From the IMG/VR virus record IMGVR_UViG_3300005663_000003, positions 1 through 64,000 of that record: 64,000 nucleotides of DNA, one strand, 5' to 3'. Source of the stretch: a virus. Below, in pieces: positions 47,851-56,024 of the stretch; within the stretch, counting starts at the first letter, position 1, and every line of letters starts with the position of its first letter. The notes under the pieces were generated by a model that did no database searches, was not told where the DNA came from, and saw only the letters and a program-made list of their open reading frames with translations. The position numbers and the translations under genes are program-made.

Positions 47851-49713
47851 ATGACCGAACAGAAGAAGATCGAAGCCCGCGCGAGGCGGGAGAACGCGGC
47901 GGACTTGTGGGACCGCCTTTGGAGTGAGCCCGAGTCGCGCGACTGGCGGGAGGTCGCTCTCGGCAAGGTCTACAACCGCATCATCAGTTACGTCCCGAAG
48001 GGCGCGAGCGTCATCGACTTCGGCGGCGGCGTCGGTGCGTTCGGTGCGAGACTCACCGCCGCACGCGACAACGCCGTCGACGTCCTCGTCCTCGACCACA
48101 GCAGGGCGGCCATCGACATCGCCAGGGGCAAGGGGCTGCGCGCCGACTACGTCGACCTGGAGGACCACAACAGCGTCCTTGACGCGGTCATCGACGGGAC
48201 CAACGAAGGCGAGCTGGATCCCATCTGGATCGCCACCGAAGTCCTTGAGCATCTCTCGGTCGAGGGGCGGGCGCGGCTGCTCGAACACATCTCCTGCTAC
48301 CGCGACGACGCGCCGGGGTTCTTTACCGTTCCGAACAACTGCCTCGGCCCCGAGGTCGAGCCGCAGCACACCATCCAGTTCACGGCGATGAGCTTCACGC
48401 GAGAGCTGCGCGAGCACTTCGACCACGTCCGCGTCGAGGTTCTCGGTCCCTACCTCCTCGGCATCGTCGGCGACCCGGCCAAGACTACGGCGAGCGTCTC
48501 GATGTGTCTGCCGGTGCGCGACGAGGAAGCGGACCTGGAGGCGGTGCTCGCCAGCTTCCGAGGCTTCGTCCGCGAGATCGTCGTGGGGGTCGACCCGCGA
48601 ACAGTCGATCGCACGCGAGAGATTGCGGCACTCTACGCGGACGTGGTCTTCGAGCTGGAGGACCCGACCTGCTCCGACACGACGAACCCGCTCCACGATC
48701 CGGCGGTGCCGGAGACGGGCTGTCACTTCTCGTGGCTGCGGAACCAGTGCATCGAACGCTGCTCCTCGGAGTGGGTGTTTATGACCGAGGGCCATGAGCG
48801 GTTGTGGCAGGGCCACGATGTTCTCCTCGGTGTCGGCGAGCTGCTCAAGGAGGCCGACGTCGCTTACGTCTGGCGTCGCGGGAAGCATCAGCGGTGGCTG
48901 TTCCCCTGGCTCGCGCGCCGCGACCTTCGCTACAAGCGCTCGACGCACAACATCGTCGACATCCCCGAGGACGCGCGCCGCGCGCTCATGCGCGACATCG
49001 TCACCTTCCACGACCGCGACCACGGCAACGCGGAGAAGCGTTCGGTGCAGAGGAAGGAGCAGAACAAGAAGACGCTATGGGACGACTGGAACCTGCACGG
49101 GAATCCGACCTCCCTGTTCTACTTTGCGCAGGAACTCAAACCCGACGACCCGGAGGGGGCCGTCGAGCACTTCGAGGACTTCCTGTCCTGCACCGAGTCG
49201 CCCGCCGGGCAGATGCGCTACCAGGCGCGGTTGATCCTCGCCAAGCTCTACCTGCAACTCTCGGGCGAAGACTCCGAGGATGGACACGACGTCCTCGCGT
49301 CCCAGCGGCTCGACCGCTGCGCCGAAGTCCTCCACGGTTGCAGCGCCGAAGACTGGAGCCGGACCGAACACTGGCTCTGGCTCGGGGACCTCGCTTTCGC
49401 TCGCGACCAGTTCGAGATGGCCTACCGCTTCTATGGCTACTCGGGCCTCAGCGCTGGCACGATGCCCGCGACGGTTTGGTGGGTCGACGATGCCACCTAC
49501 CTCTGGCTCCCCGCTCAGCGCCTCGCCATGACGTGCGGGCTCCTCGGGCGTGAGGCTGAGGCCCTGGTGTGGGCCAGGCGCGTCGAGAGGCTCCTCCCTG
49601 CGGACGCCTCAGTAGAGTGCATCGAGGAAGCGGCCAGGAACGTCGAGGTTATCGAGGAGTTCATCGCGGCTCGCAAGGACCAGCGCAACCCCGTTGCTGA
49701 ACCCGTGGCCTGA
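47851..49713 (+). CDS. SAM-methyltransferase/glycosyltransferase fusion with helical C-terminus
   Basis: ATG at 47851 follows GGGGTGAAGCGAGGAAGCG. Residues about 40-210 form a class I methyltransferase: SAM loop VIDFGGGVGAFG (54-65), acidic strand end VLVLDHS (78-84), and IWIATEVLEHL (125-135). Residues 213-400 are a GT2-like domain: SVSMCLPVRDEEADLEAVLA, then VVGVDPRTVDRT and FSWLRNQCIERCSSEWVF (293-310). The usual DxD position reads MTEGHE (311-316), so metal binding may be altered. Residues 400-620 are helical, TPR-like. It could modify virion proteins or polysaccharide. Confidence 0.75.
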   Translation: MTEQKKIEARARRENAADLWDRLWSEPESRDWREVALGKVYNRIISYVPKGASVIDFGGGVGAFGARLTAARDNAVDVLVLDHSRAAIDIARGKGLRADYVDLEDHNSVLDAVIDGTNEGELDPIWIATEVLEHLSVEGRARLLEHISCYRDDAPGFFTVPNNCLGPEVEPQHTIQFTAMSFTRELREHFDHVRVEVLGPYLLGIVGDPAKTTASVSMCLPVRDEEADLEAVLASFRGFVREIVVGVDPRTVDRTREIAALYADVVFELEDPTCSDTTNPLHDPAVPETGCHFSWLRNQCIERCSSEWVFMTEGHERLWQGHDVLLGVGELLKEADVAYVWRRGKHQRWLFPWLARRDLRYKRSTHNIVDIPEDARRALMRDIVTFHDRDHGNAEKRSVQRKEQNKKTLWDDWNLHGNPTSLFYFAQELKPDDPEGAVEHFEDFLSCTESPAGQMRYQARLILAKLYLQLSGEDSEDGHDVLASQRLDRCAEVLHGCSAEDWSRTEHWLWLGDLAFARDQFEMAYRFYGYSGLSAGTMPATVWWVDDATYLWLPAQRLAMTCGLLGREAEALVWARRVERLLPADASVECIEEAARNVEVIEEFIAARKDQRNPVAEPVA

Positions 49714-49719
49714 ACCTGC

Positions 49720-49725
49720 TATCCT
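49720..49725 (+). promoter_or_regulatory. Weak -10 TATCCT overlapping a CCTCACTTG half-site
   Basis: TATCCT overlaps CCTCACTTG (49723-49731), a half-site of the CCAAGTGAGG motif, and lies 23 bases before ATG 49743. Tentative. Confidence 0.35.
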
Positions 49726-49742
49726 CACTTGAAGGAGGACCC

Positions 49743-50288
49743 ATGCTCACCGCCTACCAAGACGCGCCGGACATCGAGGAGGTCATCTACGGTCGCGACT
49801 GCGACGACATCGGCGGCCTCGCTACGGTCGAGCTGATCCGCGACACCCCACGCGGCCCCGAGGTCAGGACCCGTTACCAGGTCTGGGTGAAGAAGCGGCA
49901 CGCGGGCCACAACCTCATCGTGAACTCGGGGAAGGTCCAAATCTGGCGCCGAGTGATGGGGCTCCAGCCGGACATCTTCGACCAGTTCCGCATCGGAACC
50001 TCGGGCGCGGCGGCGGCCAGCGGTCAGACCAACGTGCTCAGCCCGGTCGCGGGTTCGATCCTCACCGCCGACAACCTCAGCGTCCTCGCGGGCACGCGGT
50101 CGGCTCAGTGGGACGTGAGCTATCCCAGCGGCGTCGCCTCGCTCAGCGCCGCGAACATCCGGGAGGTTTGCCTCCTGAACTCGAACACGTCGCCTGGCGG
50201 CAGTTGCATGATGCGCGCCCTGTTCGCGCCGCTCACGAAGACGGAAGCCGACAAGCTCCGCATCGTTTACCAAGCAAGAATTAACTGA
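49743..50288 (+). CDS. Putative tail/fibre protein, 181 aa
   Basis: ATG at 49743 has a strong AAGGAGG site. The N-terminal 60 residues are acidic, and the rest is beta-rich with KVQIWRRVMGLQPDIFDQFR and repeated Ser/Ala/Gly strands. It ends by sharing one base with the HNH gene. Structural role inferred from position. Confidence 0.5.
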   Translation: MLTAYQDAPDIEEVIYGRDCDDIGGLATVELIRDTPRGPEVRTRYQVWVKKRHAGHNLIVNSGKVQIWRRVMGLQPDIFDQFRIGTSGAAAASGQTNVLSPVAGSILTADNLSVLAGTRSAQWDVSYPSGVASLSAANIREVCLLNSNTSPGGSCMMRALFAPLTKTEADKLRIVYQARIN

Positions 50289-50833
50289 TGCCCGAAGCCA
50301 TCGAACAGTGGAGAAGCATCCCCGGATGGGAAGGTCGCTATGAGGTCAGTGACCTCGGGCGCGTGCGTTCCTTGTGGACTGGATGTAGGGGGGGCCGAAG
50401 ATTGCGGAAAGGCCCTATGTTGCTGAATGGCGAGCGCGTTCCAGACGGGTATATCCGCATCGATTTACGCGATATGGACAGACGCGAGCGTATCTTCGTC
50501 CATAGGCTTGTCCTGCTCGCCTTCGTCGGACCGTGCCCGGAAGGGATGGAGGGGTGTCATACGAACGACGTTGGCGAGGACAACCACCTGACGAATCTTC
50601 GATGGGGAACGCCTGCCGAAAACAGAGAGGACGCGAGACGAAACGGACGCATTCTCTATGGCGACAAGAATCCACGGGCAAGCGTTACAGATGAGCAGCG
50701 CAAGGAAGTCAAACGCCTAGCTGGGACGATGAGTCACAGGAGGATCGCGCAGGTTGTCGGGATGCCCTACTCTACTGTTGGTCACATCATCAGAGGAACC
50801 GACCGAAAGAAGAGTCCATGCCTGGCTGGTTAG
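50288..50833 (+). CDS. NUMOD4/HNH homing endonuclease (copy 2)
   Basis: ATG at 50288 overlaps the previous TGA by one base. NUMOD4 (WRSIPGWEGRYEVSDLGRVR) spans residues 8-27. The HNH core (VHRLVLLAFVGPCPEGMEGC followed by H, then HLTNLRWGTPAENRED) lies near 70-118. A C-terminal helix-turn-helix-like segment (RRIAQVVGMPYSTVGHIIRG) lies near 149-169. It is related to the copy at 30670, and codon use is more AT-rich than its neighbours, which fits recent transfer. It overlaps the next gene by 16 bases. Confidence 0.9.
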   Translation: MPEAIEQWRSIPGWEGRYEVSDLGRVRSLWTGCRGGRRLRKGPMLLNGERVPDGYIRIDLRDMDRRERIFVHRLVLLAFVGPCPEGMEGCHTNDVGEDNHLTNLRWGTPAENREDARRNGRILYGDKNPRASVTDEQRKEVKRLAGTMSHRRIAQVVGMPYSTVGHIIRGTDRKKSPCLAG

Positions 50834-51165
50834 ATGTTGCTTGGGGCAAGTTCCGAGGCGCGCAGCGCGCGTGCCACGAGTCCGAGCGCCTGACCAAGCC
50901 GCAGATGCGCGCGGCCTGGAAGGTCTGGGACCTCATGCGCAAGACCGAGGAAGCCGCGTTCTCTGGCGAGGAAGGCTGGGCCGACAAGCTCCACGCTCAG
51001 ACCGTGGAGCTTGCCTCGTCGATGGACCCCGACCTGCGCACGGGCCCACGAACCTTGGCGCTGTGGCTCGTCGAGAACCGCGACCGCCTCGCCCAATCCA
51101 TGCTCAGGACCGTCGGCGAGTCCGCCCACACGCGCGACTCTGTCAGCGCCAAACTCACCAGATAG
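50818..51165 (+). CDS. Hypothetical helical protein, 115 aa
   Basis: ATG at 50818 lies inside the end of the HNH gene, with AGAAAGAAG upstream as a weak ribosome site. The product is almost all helix (WGKFRGAQRACHESERLTKP). Unknown; its overlap with the HNH gene suggests the nuclease inserted directly upstream. Confidence 0.55.
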   Translation: MPGWLDVAWGKFRGAQRACHESERLTKPQMRAAWKVWDLMRKTEEAAFSGEEGWADKLHAQTVELASSMDPDLRTGPRTLALWLVENRDRLAQSMLRTVGESAHTRDSVSAKLTR

Positions 51166-51178
51166 AAGGAAGCGATCG

Positions 51179-51451
51179 ATGCCCAACCCAGAAGACATGC
51201 ACGGAGCGGCTGACGGATTCGGCGGCAGCGACTTCGAGGAACCCGAGGCTGAGCGCCTCGCGGCAGCGGCAGCGGAGCCCGAGCCCGAACCGGCACCCGA
51301 GCCCCCGGCGCCTCCCCCGGTCCCGGTCGTGACACACACGGCGAAGGGTCCGGTCCCGGTGGTGAAGCGGGCCCCCAAGCCCGGCATGGTGGACGCCCGG
51401 GTGTTGAAGCGCCCGAACCGGATGGTGCGGATGGTCAAGCCGAGGAAGTGA
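51179..51451 (+). CDS. Pro/Glu-rich linker protein, 90 aa
   Basis: ATG at 51179 has AGAAGGAAGCGATCG upstream. The middle is a Glu/Pro repeat (EPEPEPAPEPPAPPPVPV) and the C-terminus very basic (RVLKRPNRMVRMVKPRK). It probably acts as a flexible connector or nucleic-acid-binding tail in the virion. Unknown family. Confidence 0.5.
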   Translation: MPNPEDMHGAADGFGGSDFEEPEAERLAAAAAEPEPEPAPEPPAPPPVPVVTHTAKGPVPVVKRAPKPGMVDARVLKRPNRMVRMVKPRK

Positions 51452-51454
51452 CCC

Positions 51455-52486
51455 ATGGGCGGCGGAAACGTTCTCGGCCTTCAGAGCCTGCAAAGCGTCT
51501 ACGAACGTAGCGGGACGGCTCCGCACATCCTCAACACGGTAGCGAACGGCGGCTTCTCCGTTCAGCAAGACCTGGCCGCAGCGGTCGCCGACATCGCCCA
51601 ATACCGCGACGCGCTTGGCGTCATTCAGCATTCGTGGCAGGAAGACTCCCTGCTGATGGGCCCGGCGGTCACCGACATCTTCGCGGCATCGCTTGTGGGT
51701 GTGAACCTCACCCCGGCCCTCTTCCCGACTCGGCCCACCGTCAACTTCGGCCTGGACGTGCTGCGGCTCATCCCCACGTCGCGAACTTTCACATCGGCGG
51801 TCAATAAAATCCAATTCGGAAACGGAGCGGTGTTCACGCTCGACTTCCCAAGCGCGACCGCTGCGGCTGCGTTGCTCGTCAATCCCACCATCATCTACCA
51901 GCAGGACGGCGGCGGCTTCGGGAGCGGCCTGGTCGTCAACCACTCGGCGATCTATGAGGGTGGGCCCGCTGGGTCCACGCGCTTCATCGGTCCCATCTTC
52001 ACCTTCGTCCACCAGCCGACATTCAGGGCGAACGGCGCGGGGTCGACGGTCAACCATTCGCAGGGTCGTGACTTCCTCTCGCAGCCGATCCACAGAGTAG
52101 ACGGCGGCGCGACGGCCTACAACATGACGGGCATCTGGACCCAGCTCTTTTGCTCGGGACAGGTGCGAACCGGCGCAACGATGACCTTTCGCCGGATCAT
52201 CTTTTGCGGCGCGCTCGCCAACGCCACCGGCATCATCACCGACACCACGGCGATTCTCATCGACGACCTCACCCCCGAGACGACGAACCCGGCTATGGGG
52301 ATCGAGAACAACATCGGCAGTCCCGGAATTCAATACGAAGGAGCGTCCGGGCTCTGGGGTATCTTTGCGGCTACGCCCGTCGGTCAGCAGACCGTGGTCG
52401 GAAGTCGAGGAGGTAACGCCGCGCTGGCTTCTTTCCTCACGGCGATGGAGAACCTCGGCTGGATCATCGACAGCACGGTCGTCTAG
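51455..52486 (+). CDS. Putative tail fibre/spike protein, 343 aa
   Basis: ATG at 51455 follows GAGGAAGTGACCC. The product is Gly/Thr/Ile-rich and predicted as repeated short beta strands (TIIYQQDGGGFGSGLVVNHS; GATMTFRRIIFCGALANATG), the texture of a right-handed beta-helix. It lies among fibre genes. Depolymerase activity cannot be claimed from the sequence. Confidence 0.5.
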   Translation: MGGGNVLGLQSLQSVYERSGTAPHILNTVANGGFSVQQDLAAAVADIAQYRDALGVIQHSWQEDSLLMGPAVTDIFAASLVGVNLTPALFPTRPTVNFGLDVLRLIPTSRTFTSAVNKIQFGNGAVFTLDFPSATAAAALLVNPTIIYQQDGGGFGSGLVVNHSAIYEGGPAGSTRFIGPIFTFVHQPTFRANGAGSTVNHSQGRDFLSQPIHRVDGGATAYNMTGIWTQLFCSGQVRTGATMTFRRIIFCGALANATGIITDTTAILIDDLTPETTNPAMGIENNIGSPGIQYEGASGLWGIFAATPVGQQTVVGSRGGNAALASFLTAMENLGWIIDSTVV

Positions 52487-52496
52487 AAAGAACAGC

Positions 52497-52937
52497 ATGC
52501 CCATCCTTCTCACGACGTCAGTAACCTACCCCGCCGCACACGGCAAACCGGCCGAGGTCTACAGCGAACTCAAGGCCCACGAATTGAGGGGCAGAATCCA
52601 CGCGCGGAAGCTGGAGATCCAGGTCCAATACGGGAACACGGTGGATGGCAAGTGGCTCGGTGGGAAGCTACCCATCGCGCACTACCTCCTCGAAAACGTA
52701 GCGCCAGAGGAGGACCCACAGGGCAACATCATCACGCCAGCCGATCCGCGATACGACGTCTTCATGGCGACGACCTTCGGCCCTTCGGCGGTCGACATCA
52801 TCAACCGAATCATCGCGGGCACGTTGGCCCCGACCGACGCCCTCGCCGAACTCGACCAGCTCTACCTGGAAAACGGAGAGGCCATCTATAGCTGGCTTCA
52901 GTTGCAGGAGCCCAGCTACGCAGGAACCATCCAATGA
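52497..52937 (+). CDS. Hypothetical tail-region protein, 146 aa
   Basis: ATG at 52497 follows TAGAAAGAAC. The N-terminal beta part (LEIQVQYGNTVDGKWLGG) is followed by a helical C-terminus. It is coupled to the next gene by a 4-base ATGA overlap. Unknown. Confidence 0.5.
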   Translation: MPILLTTSVTYPAAHGKPAEVYSELKAHELRGRIHARKLEIQVQYGNTVDGKWLGGKLPIAHYLLENVAPEEDPQGNIITPADPRYDVFMATTFGPSAVDIINRIIAGTLAPTDALAELDQLYLENGEAIYSWLQLQEPSYAGTIQ

Positions 52938-53305
52938 CCGACACCCCGCCGACTCCACCGACCCCGACCCCGCCGACGCCGATGCCGATGCCGATGCCTG
53001 ATCCCTTGCCCAAGACTATCGCGGTTCCTTTTGGGCTCGTCCTGGAGGTCGCCCAATACCTGGAGGCGACTCCGACAGCTCGCGACGTTCCGCCTAGCAC
53101 ACCGGTCGGCATGGCGCTACAGCTCAGCCAGCACGCCGAGGCGGCGATACAGAGACACAAGGCGGTCCAGGGGAAGAAGCTCAAGGAAGAGATGGAACGC
53201 CTAGCGGACGAGAAGAAGAACAGCGGCCACGTTCCACGAAAGCCGATGGACGAGTTGATGGCCGAGGCCAAATCAGCGCGAGCAAGTCCCACGCCGAAGG
53301 AATAG
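52934..53305 (+). CDS. Protein with Pro/Thr/Met repeat N-terminus, 123 aa
   Basis: ATG at 52934 overlaps the previous TGA. The N-terminus is a tandem PTPPTPMPMPMP run encoded by CCGATG and CCGACC repeats. The remainder is helical with a Lys/Glu coiled segment (KKLKEEMERLADEKK). Unknown; perhaps a tether. Confidence 0.5.
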   Translation: MTDTPPTPPTPTPPTPMPMPMPDPLPKTIAVPFGLVLEVAQYLEATPTARDVPPSTPVGMALQLSQHAEAAIQRHKAVQGKKLKEEMERLADEKKNSGHVPRKPMDELMAEAKSARASPTPKE

Positions 53306-53312
53306 TCATCGA

Positions 53313-54527
53313 GTGAGCGGCCAAGGAACAGTAGGAAGTGGATACGTCGTCACGTTCGGGGTCATCAACCCGAACGGCACGCCGCGAACTGGCTTGGTTG
53401 CTGGCGACTTTACTGTGCGGGTCGAGAACCCACAGAACACCTTCAGCACAGCGCCCGCTGTCTCCGAGGTTGGCGGCGGACAATACCGCTTCACCCTCCC
53501 CGGAGCCTTCACCACGACTCATGGAGCGGGTGAGTATGGCTGGTCGGTCGAGCTGACGAATCCCCCCGTGGATCTAATCTCGAACTGGGTAACCTTCTTC
53601 CTTCGGGATCCTGACGACCTCGAAACCGAAACGAGCGCGGCGGCCAGGGCAGTCACCAACCAGGCCGAGCACGATCAAACACAGGCCGATGTCGCTCTCG
53701 TGGAAACCGAAGCCGCAGCCGCAGCCCGGGAGGTCACGAACACGGCCGAACACGCTCAAACGCAGCTTGACATCGCGAACCTGAACGACCCGGACGTGGC
53801 CGCCATCGCCGATGGAGTCTGGGACGAGGCCCGCGCCGGGCACGTCGCGGCAGGTAGTTTCGGCGAGGCCCTCGATGCCCGCGTCTCCCTCGTCGAAACC
53901 GAAGCGGCTGCCGCCGCGCGAGAGATCACGAACACCGCCGAGCACGACCAGACGCAAACCGACATCGCAAACCTGAACGATCTTGATGCGGCCGAGGTCG
54001 CCGCAGCGGTGATAGTTGCGCTCACGGTCCAGGGTTACACCGCAGCTCGGGCGCTCCTCCTCGACAACCTCGACGCGGCCATCTCGACGCGAGCCGTTCC
54101 AGGCGACCTCATGGGTCTAGTGGCCGGGGCCATCACGGCGGCGAAGATCGCGGCGGACGCGTTCACCGCCTCGCAATTCGACGCGTCGATGCAGAGCTAC
54201 CAGGCGAAGGTCTGGAACTTCGACGACGACCTGGCGGGCACCCCGACCGATCGCTACGGCGTGGCCTTCTTCAAGAACGGGAACTTCATCACGGCGGGCA
54301 TCGGGGCGCCTTCAATCCGGGTGCTTCGCAACGTCGATGGCGTTGACCTCATTCCGACCATCGCCCTGGTCGCCGTCCCTGGCTTCCCCGGCCTCTTCTT
54401 CTTCGAGGAGACGAGCGGCCCACGGCGCATGGTCGACGGGCGGAGCTACTTCGCCGTGGTCACCGCGACCATCGACGCCGCGACGCGCACGTGGCCGCAG
54501 CAGATCGGGCGCGACAACACGCCATGA
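53313..54527 (+). CDS. Fibre-like protein with coiled repeats, 404 aa
   Basis: GTG at 53313 has a weak site. Residues 1-100 form a beta domain (GYVVTFGVINPNGTPRTGLV). Residues about 105-230 hold two or three copies of a helical repeat VETEAAAAARE(V/I)TNTAEH-x-QTQ-x-DIANLND, suited to a trimeric coiled coil. The C-terminal domain (about 290-404) is beta-rich. This is the order of a tail fibre shaft with terminal knob. Confidence 0.6.
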   Translation: MSGQGTVGSGYVVTFGVINPNGTPRTGLVAGDFTVRVENPQNTFSTAPAVSEVGGGQYRFTLPGAFTTTHGAGEYGWSVELTNPPVDLISNWVTFFLRDPDDLETETSAAARAVTNQAEHDQTQADVALVETEAAAAAREVTNTAEHAQTQLDIANLNDPDVAAIADGVWDEARAGHVAAGSFGEALDARVSLVETEAAAAAREITNTAEHDQTQTDIANLNDLDAAEVAAAVIVALTVQGYTAARALLLDNLDAAISTRAVPGDLMGLVAGAITAAKIAADAFTASQFDASMQSYQAKVWNFDDDLAGTPTDRYGVAFFKNGNFITAGIGAPSIRVLRNVDGVDLIPTIALVAVPGFPGLFFFEETSGPRRMVDGRSYFAVVTATIDAATRTWPQQIGRDNTP

Positions 54528-54790
54528 CGAACCGCGTTTTTCGTTTTGCCTTCGCGCTGTTCGATACGGAGCCCTGGCTTCAGCTCGGGCAGGCGCCCCC
54601 GCCCCCGGTGGTCCCCGGCCCCACCCAGCTTGACGTCAACCAGCGTGGCCTGGGGAACCGGCTCAGCGTCTTCCCTTCTCGCAACGCCCTGACAGTCGCG
54701 ACCGCGCTGAGGGGTAACCGGCTGAGCGTCTTCCCCTCGCGCAACACGCTCGACGCGGTGGACACGCGGAACATCTTGGACACGGAGTAG
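54524..54790 (+). CDS. Small protein with duplicated GNRLSVFPSRN motif, 88 aa
   Basis: ATG at 54524 overlaps the previous TGA. GNRLSVFPSRN occurs twice, 22 residues apart (about 46-56 and 68-78). The N-terminus is Phe-rich and a Pro run (PPPPVVPGP) lies between. Unknown. Confidence 0.5.
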   Translation: MTNRVFRFAFALFDTEPWLQLGQAPPPPVVPGPTQLDVNQRGLGNRLSVFPSRNALTVATALRGNRLSVFPSRNTLDAVDTRNILDTE

Positions 54791-54793
54791 ACG

Positions 54794-55150
54794 ATGGCCC
54801 AGCCCCCGACACGCTTGAAGCGAGGCGACCGCAGCCCGATCTTCGACTCCGTGATGCGCGACCGCGACGGCAACCCCATCAGCCTCCTCGGCGCCACCGC
54901 TCGCTTCCTCATGCGCGACGCGACCGACCGTAGCAACGTGGTCATCGTTGCGCCCGCCACGATCGTCAACCCGCTCGCCGTTGCGCCCGACCCAGACCTG
55001 GGCCGCATCACCTACTCGTGGAGCGCGACGGACACCGTCACCCCCGGTAAGTTCGAAGCCGAGGTGGAGGTCACGTTCGCGGGCGGGATCGTCGAGACGT
55101 TCCCGAACGTCGGCTACCACGACGTCATCATCGAGCAGGACATCGCCTAG
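54794..55150 (+). CDS. BppU N-terminal-like baseplate/fibre adaptor, 118 aa
   Basis: ATG at 54794 is three bases after the previous stop. The small beta domain RGDRSPIFDSVMRDRDGNPI, followed by GATARFLMRDA and WSATDTVTPGKFEAEVEVTF, has the pattern of BppU/fibre N-terminal adaptor domains that attach receptor-binding proteins to the baseplate. It is the last + strand gene of the late block, ending against the convergent nuclease gene. Confidence 0.6.
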   Translation: MAQPPTRLKRGDRSPIFDSVMRDRDGNPISLLGATARFLMRDATDRSNVVIVAPATIVNPLAVAPDPDLGRITYSWSATDTVTPGKFEAEVEVTFAGGIVETFPNVGYHDVIIEQDIA

Positions 55151-55638
55151 ACCTCGGGGTAGAAAACCTCGCGCGCCCAGCCCCCTCCCTTCTTCTCGGT
55201 GACCGCGATGAAGCGGAAGGGGAACAGCCCGGCGGCGGTCTTGATCTTCACCCGCGCATCATCCTCCCAGAATCCCTTGACCTCGTGGACCTCGATGAGT
55301 CCGTCGGGGAGGATCACGAGGAAGTCAGGCGTGTAGCCGGTGAGCCAGTTCGGCCCAAGCCGCAGCTTGATGCACTCGAACCTGTAGTCCGCGATGACGC
55401 CGACGTGTTTGAGCATGTCTAGTTGGCGTTCGTAGCGGGCCTCCAGCTTGTTCATCGGCGGCCCGGCTTCGAGAGTCAGGCGCGTCGCCTTCGCCTCGGC
55501 GCACAGCTCGCGCGACGGTAGCTGCGCCTCGGGCTGCTCGCGTTCGAACTCGGCGAGGTCGACTCCCATCTGCTTGAGCTGGGCACGGGTGAACCCGTTG
55601 CCGCCTCCTCCTCGCCTCTGCCGTCGCTTCCTCGCCAT
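55147..55638 (-). CDS. DUF1064-type nuclease (PD-(D/E)xK-like)
   Basis: The only convincing minus-strand gene. The start is the ATG at 55636-55638, preceded on that strand by AGGAG at good spacing; a longer in-frame extension to 55695 lacks such a site. The 163-residue product has a basic N-terminus (ARKRRQRRGG) and the core YTPDFLVILPDG followed by EVHEVKGFWEDDARVKIK, the D...ExK arrangement of DUF1064 nucleases, often linked to phage recombination or DNA processing. Its stop overlaps the stop of the convergent tail gene. Confidence 0.75.
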   Translation of the reverse strand: MARKRRQRRGGGGNGFTRAQLKQMGVDLAEFEREQPEAQLPSRELCAEAKATRLTLEAGPPMNKLEARYERQLDMLKHVGVIADYRFECIKLRLGPNWLTGYTPDFLVILPDGLIEVHEVKGFWEDDARVKIKTAAGLFPFRFIAVTEKKGGGWAREVFYPEV

Positions 55639-55708
55639 CGTTCGCTCCTGACCCCAGGCTACCTCGCGGGAAAGACAAGCCGCAAGCCCGAGCACTTGCA
55701 GGGTTTAT

Positions 55709-55761
55709 AACTTTCTGAACTTTCTGTTTGACAGTGACGCGGGGAGTTGTATAATGAGGGC
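55709..55761 (+). promoter_or_regulatory. Promoter with tandem AACTTTCTG element (copy 2)
   Basis: AACTTTCTG at 55709-55717 and 55718-55726, TTGACA at 55728-55733, a 16-base spacer, TATAAT at 55750-55755 and ATG at 55762. Both boxes match consensus perfectly. It is divergent from the minus-strand nuclease gene. Confidence 0.9.
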
Positions 55762-56022
55762 ATGAACAACACGGAGCACACGACCATGACCGACCTCGCC
55801 ACCCTGCCCATGACCACCCTTGACACCATCTGCCGCGAACTCTACGCGGACATCTACTCGCTTGAGGTCGTCGCCTCCCGCAACAGCGGCGCGAGGTCCC
55901 CCTACGATGTTCGCTTCATCCGCACCCGCGCCGCACGGCGCCTCATCAAGTCGATCCGCCGCACCCTTCGCGGCAGGCTGACGACCGCCGCCAACGCTCG
56001 CCCCACCGGGGAGCGCTGGTAG
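55762..56022 (+). CDS. Hypothetical early protein, 86 aa
   Basis: ATG at 55762 is leaderless with respect to the promoter. The product starts MNNTEHTTMTDLATLPMTTL, sharing the Asn/Thr-rich N-terminal style of the other genes with this promoter, followed by a basic helical C-terminus (RAARRLIKSIRRTLRGRL). It could bind nucleic acid. Unknown. Confidence 0.6.
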   Translation: MNNTEHTTMTDLATLPMTTLDTICRELYADIYSLEVVASRNSGARSPYDVRFIRTRAARRLIKSIRRTLRGRLTTAANARPTGERW

Positions 56023-56024
56023 CC

